From Isoptericola jiangsuensis (GTDB taxonomy: Bacteria; Actinomycetota; Actinomycetes; Actinomycetales; Cellulomonadaceae): a DNA stretch of 64,000 nt. A model generated the notes under the pieces. It saw only the letters and a list, made by a program, of their open reading frames with translations. It ran no database searches and was not told where the DNA came from. Below are positions 61,981-64,000 of this stretch, in pieces. The translations under genes were made by a program, and so were the position numbers. The first letter of the stretch is position 1. Each line of letters opens with the position of its first letter. Where the stretch lies: assembly GCF_002563715.1 (NCBI RefSeq), contig NZ_PDJJ01000001.1:3038001-3102000 (forward strand). The letters are read 5' to 3'.

Positions 61981-63263
61981 GTCCAGCCGGCCGCCTCCCA
62001 CGCGGACCGGTCGAGGGCGTTGCGGCCGTCCAGCACGGTGCGGCGCGCGACCAGCGAGCCGACCCACGCCGGGTCGAGCTCGCGGTACCGGCGCCACTCG
62101 GTGAGGACCAGCACCGCCTCGGCCCCGGTCAGGGCGTCGGCGAGATCGTGGGTGTAGACGAGGTGCGGGGCGCGCGCCCGCGCCGTGCCGAGCGCCTGCG
62201 GGTCCGTCACCACCACGTCCGCGCCGGCCGCGGCCAGCCGCTGAGCGACGTCCAGGGCGGGAGAGTCCCGCACGTCGTCGCTCTCGGGCTTGAAGGCCGC
62301 CCCCAGCACCGCCACCCGGCGTCCCTTCAGCTCGCCGCCCACGACCTCGGCGGCCAGCTCCACCATGCGGTGCCGGCGCCGGTTGTTGATCCCGTCGACC
62401 TCGGCGAGGAACGCCACCGCCTCCCCCGCCCCGAGCTCCTCGGCCCGCGCCATGAACGCGCGGATGTCCTTGGGCAGGCAGCCGCCGCCGAACCCGAGCC
62501 CGGCGTCGAGGAAGCGGCGCCCGATACGGACGTCGTGGCCGATCGCGTCGGCGAGCCGCGTGACGTCGCCGCCCGCGACCTCGCACAGCTCGGCCATCGC
62601 GTTGATGAACGAGATCTTGGTGGCGAGGAACGAGTTCGCGGCGACCTTCACCAGCTCGGCCGTGGGCAGGTCGGTGACGATGCGCGGGACGCCCTCGGCC
62701 AGCGGTGCCGCGTACACCTCGTCGAGCAGGGCGGCCGCACGCTCCCCCGCCGCGCCGGCCGGGACCCCGTAGACGATCCGGTCGGGGTGCAGGGTGTCGT
62801 CGACGGCGTGCCCCTCGCGCAGGAACTCCGGATTCCAGACGAGGGTCGCGCCGGTCGCGGCGACCTGCTCGGCCAGCCGCGCCGCCGTCCCGACCGGCAC
62901 CGTCGACTTCCCGACGACGACGTCCCCCGGCGCCAGGTGCGGGACCAGTCCGGACACCGCCGCGTCGACGAAGCGCAGGTCGGCGGCCAAGGAGTCGGGC
63001 CGTTGCGGGGTGCCCACGCACACGAAGTGCACCGCGCAGCCGGCTGCGTCCGCCACGTCCGGCGAGACCGTGAGCCCGCCGGAACCCTGCACGCGCGTGA
63101 GCAGCTCGTCGAAGCCCGGTTCGTAGAAGGGCGCCTTGCCGAGCGCCAGGGCCTCGACCCGGGACGGGTCGACCTCGACCCCCACGACGTCGTGACCGAG
63201 GCTCGCCATGCTCGCCGCGTGCACGGCGCCGAGATAGCCCAGACCCACCACGGAGATGCGCAT
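61956..63263 (-). CDS. ugd: UDP-glucose 6-dehydrogenase
   Basis: This 435-residue enzyme oxidises UDP-glucose to UDP-glucuronate with two NAD. ISVVGLGYLGAVHAASMASLGH is the Rossmann motif, GKSTVPVGTAARL and WNPEFLREGHAVDD belong to the active site, the catalytic Cys is in GLGFGGGCLPKDIRAF, and LGAAFKPESDDVRDSPAL marks the C-terminal domain. ATG 63263 follows TAGGAT at 6 nt, a leaderless start. UDP-glucuronate would allow uronic-acid sugars in the wall polymers. It diverges from the secreted protein at 63423. Confidence 0.93.
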   Translation of the reverse strand: MRISVVGLGYLGAVHAASMASLGHDVVGVEVDPSRVEALALGKAPFYEPGFDELLTRVQGSGGLTVSPDVADAAGCAVHFVCVGTPQRPDSLAADLRFVDAAVSGLVPHLAPGDVVVGKSTVPVGTAARLAEQVAATGATLVWNPEFLREGHAVDDTLHPDRIVYGVPAGAAGERAAALLDEVYAAPLAEGVPRIVTDLPTAELVKVAANSFLATKISFINAMAELCEVAGGDVTRLADAIGHDVRIGRRFLDAGLGFGGGCLPKDIRAFMARAEELGAGEAVAFLAEVDGINNRRRHRMVELAAEVVGGELKGRRVAVLGAAFKPESDDVRDSPALDVAQRLAAAGADVVVTDPQALGTARARAPHLVYTHDLADALTGAEAVLVLTEWRRYRELDPAWVGSLVARRTVLDGRNALDRSAWEAAGWTYRALGRS

Positions 63264-63422
63264 GCCGCGATCCTAGGTCGCGGCGTCGTACCGGTCACCG
63301 GTGCCTGCGGGTGACGCCCGGGTGAACTCTTCGCTCGTCCACGTCGTCGGACATGTCTCGCGTGGCGGGATAGGTCCGGGTCGATGCTGCGCGTGTGCCC
63401 CGGGCGACGTACTGTCCTGCGC
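63264..63422. promoter_or_regulatory. Divergent promoters of ugd and the amidase-like gene
   Basis: TAGGAT (minus, 63275-63270) lies 6 nt before the ugd ATG, and TACTGT (plus, 63410-63415) lies 7 nt before GTG 63423. Nothing else is evident in the 159 bp. Confidence 0.5.
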
Positions 63423-64000
63423 GTGATGCGCAACACCAGGCTCGGCCGCGTCGGCGCCGCCACCCTCGTCGCCCTGCTCTCGACCGCCCTCGCGGTCCCG
63501 GCGGGCGCCCAGGAGGCGCCCTCCCCCGGACCGGCCGACCGGGCGAGCGCGTCGCCCGACGCCACCGCCGGTCAGGAGCCCGTCGCGGTCACCGACACCG
63601 CGACCGAGGCCGTCACCGATGCGGTCACCGAGGTCGTGCCGGTCACGCCCCCCGCCGCGGAACCCGTCGAGCCCAGCACCGAGGAGGCCGGGTTCGTCCC
63701 GGACGACCTCGTCGCCGACGCGGTCGCCCCCACCCGCACCACGGCCGACGCACGCGCCGCCGCGGCCGCCGGGGAGCCCCTCGTCGCGACCGCCGACGTC
63801 ACCGGGTTCGGCGTCGTCGGGGTCACCTGGACCGGGGACGTCGACCCGACGGCGCTCGTCGTCGAGGTCCGCACGAGCGACGACCCCGCCGCCGACGCCG
63901 GCTGGAGCGCCTGGGAGGAGATCCAGCCCGAGCCCTCCCCCGACGGCACCCTCGACGGGACCGAGCCCGTCGTCGTCGGCGACGTCGCCCGCGTCCAGGC
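63423..64000 (+). CDS. Secreted protein, probable N-terminus of a wall amidase (cut by window edge)
   Basis: The frame opens with GTG-ATG (63423/63426) and runs past the window edge, with at least 192 residues visible. Residues 1-30 are a signal peptide (VGAATLVALLSTALAVPAGAQ). An acidic Ala/Thr/Val-rich linker follows, then GFGVVGVTWTGDVDPTALVVEVRTSDD with WSAWEEIQPEPSPDGT. That beta segment typically precedes the peptidoglycan-recognition amidase domain in large actinobacterial N-acetylmuramoyl-L-alanine amidases, but the catalytic part lies outside the window, so the enzyme assignment is provisional. Confidence 0.65.
   Translation, partial: MMRNTRLGRVGAATLVALLSTALAVPAGAQEAPSPGPADRASASPDATAGQEPVAVTDTATEAVTDAVTEVVPVTPPAAEPVEPSTEEAGFVPDDLVADAVAPTRTTADARAAAAAGEPLVATADVTGFGVVGVTWTGDVDPTALVVEVRTSDDPAADAGWSAWEEIQPEPSPDGTLDGTEPVVVGDVARVQ

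Overview
The window is high-GC DNA with GTG/TTG starts, WhiB, DUF3499, DUF5719 and TIGR03089 genes, which points to an actinobacterium. The gene set would fit Promicromonosporaceae or Cellulomonadaceae, but that placement is an inference. About 46 protein genes are supported, plus one broken IS30 transposase and one candidate small leader ORF. I saw no rRNA, tRNA or CRISPR array. No gene-free stretch exceeds 300 bp.

Layout. 1-3534: two secreted proteins (a sunset-domain protein and an Ig-repeat protein) and an OafA-type acyltransferase. 3770-8855: an OpuA glycine-betaine ABC operon and gamma-glutamyltransferase. 8913-20618: teichoic-acid type genes, comprising short CDP-glycerol transferase relatives, a LicD protein, a GT2-TagF fusion, a sulfotransferase-like protein and a GT-D glycosyltransferase. 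An IS30 element is inserted in the loop of the terminator between two convergent genes. 20714-26177: a sulfate-activation block, cysQ-cysD-cysN diverging from a TauE-type permease and cysC. 26230-33368: a TagGH-type exporter, another CDP-glycerol transferase relative, a TagE-like GT4 and two further glycosyltransferases. 33423-39032: an ExoA-like GT2, a polysialyltransferase-family protein, a GT2, and one open frame joining CMP-nonulosonate synthetase, HAD phosphatase and nonulosonate synthase. 39229-43109: three sulfotransferase-like genes (one without the PAPS loop) and manA. 43152-53096: UDP-galactopyranose mutase, GlfT1/GlfT2-like galactofuranosyltransferases, a fifth sulfotransferase-like gene, a SpoIID protein and a second GT2-polysialyltransferase pair. 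53204-64000: the conserved actinobacterial block Trm112-like, manB, DUF3499, metallopeptidase, DUF5719, large GT2, whiB and TIGR03089, then ugd and a secreted amidase-like protein cut by the window edge.

How it fits together (inference). The region looks like one large cell-wall glycopolymer locus that can make polyol-phosphate chains, galactofuran and a nonulosonic-acid polymer. ManA, synthase, phosphatase and cytidylyltransferase would form a complete mannose-6-P to CMP-Kdn route, with two polysialyltransferase-family enzymes available to polymerise. No NeuC-type epimerase is present. The sulfate genes make PAPS (CysD, CysN, CysC) and remove PAP (CysQ), but no PAPS or sulfite reductase is present, while five sulfotransferase-like genes are. 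The best candidate for an undescribed system is therefore sulfation of a teichoic/teichulosonic-type wall polymer.

About ten genes share a TANNNT box 6-8 nt before the start codon, as expected for leaderless transcripts.
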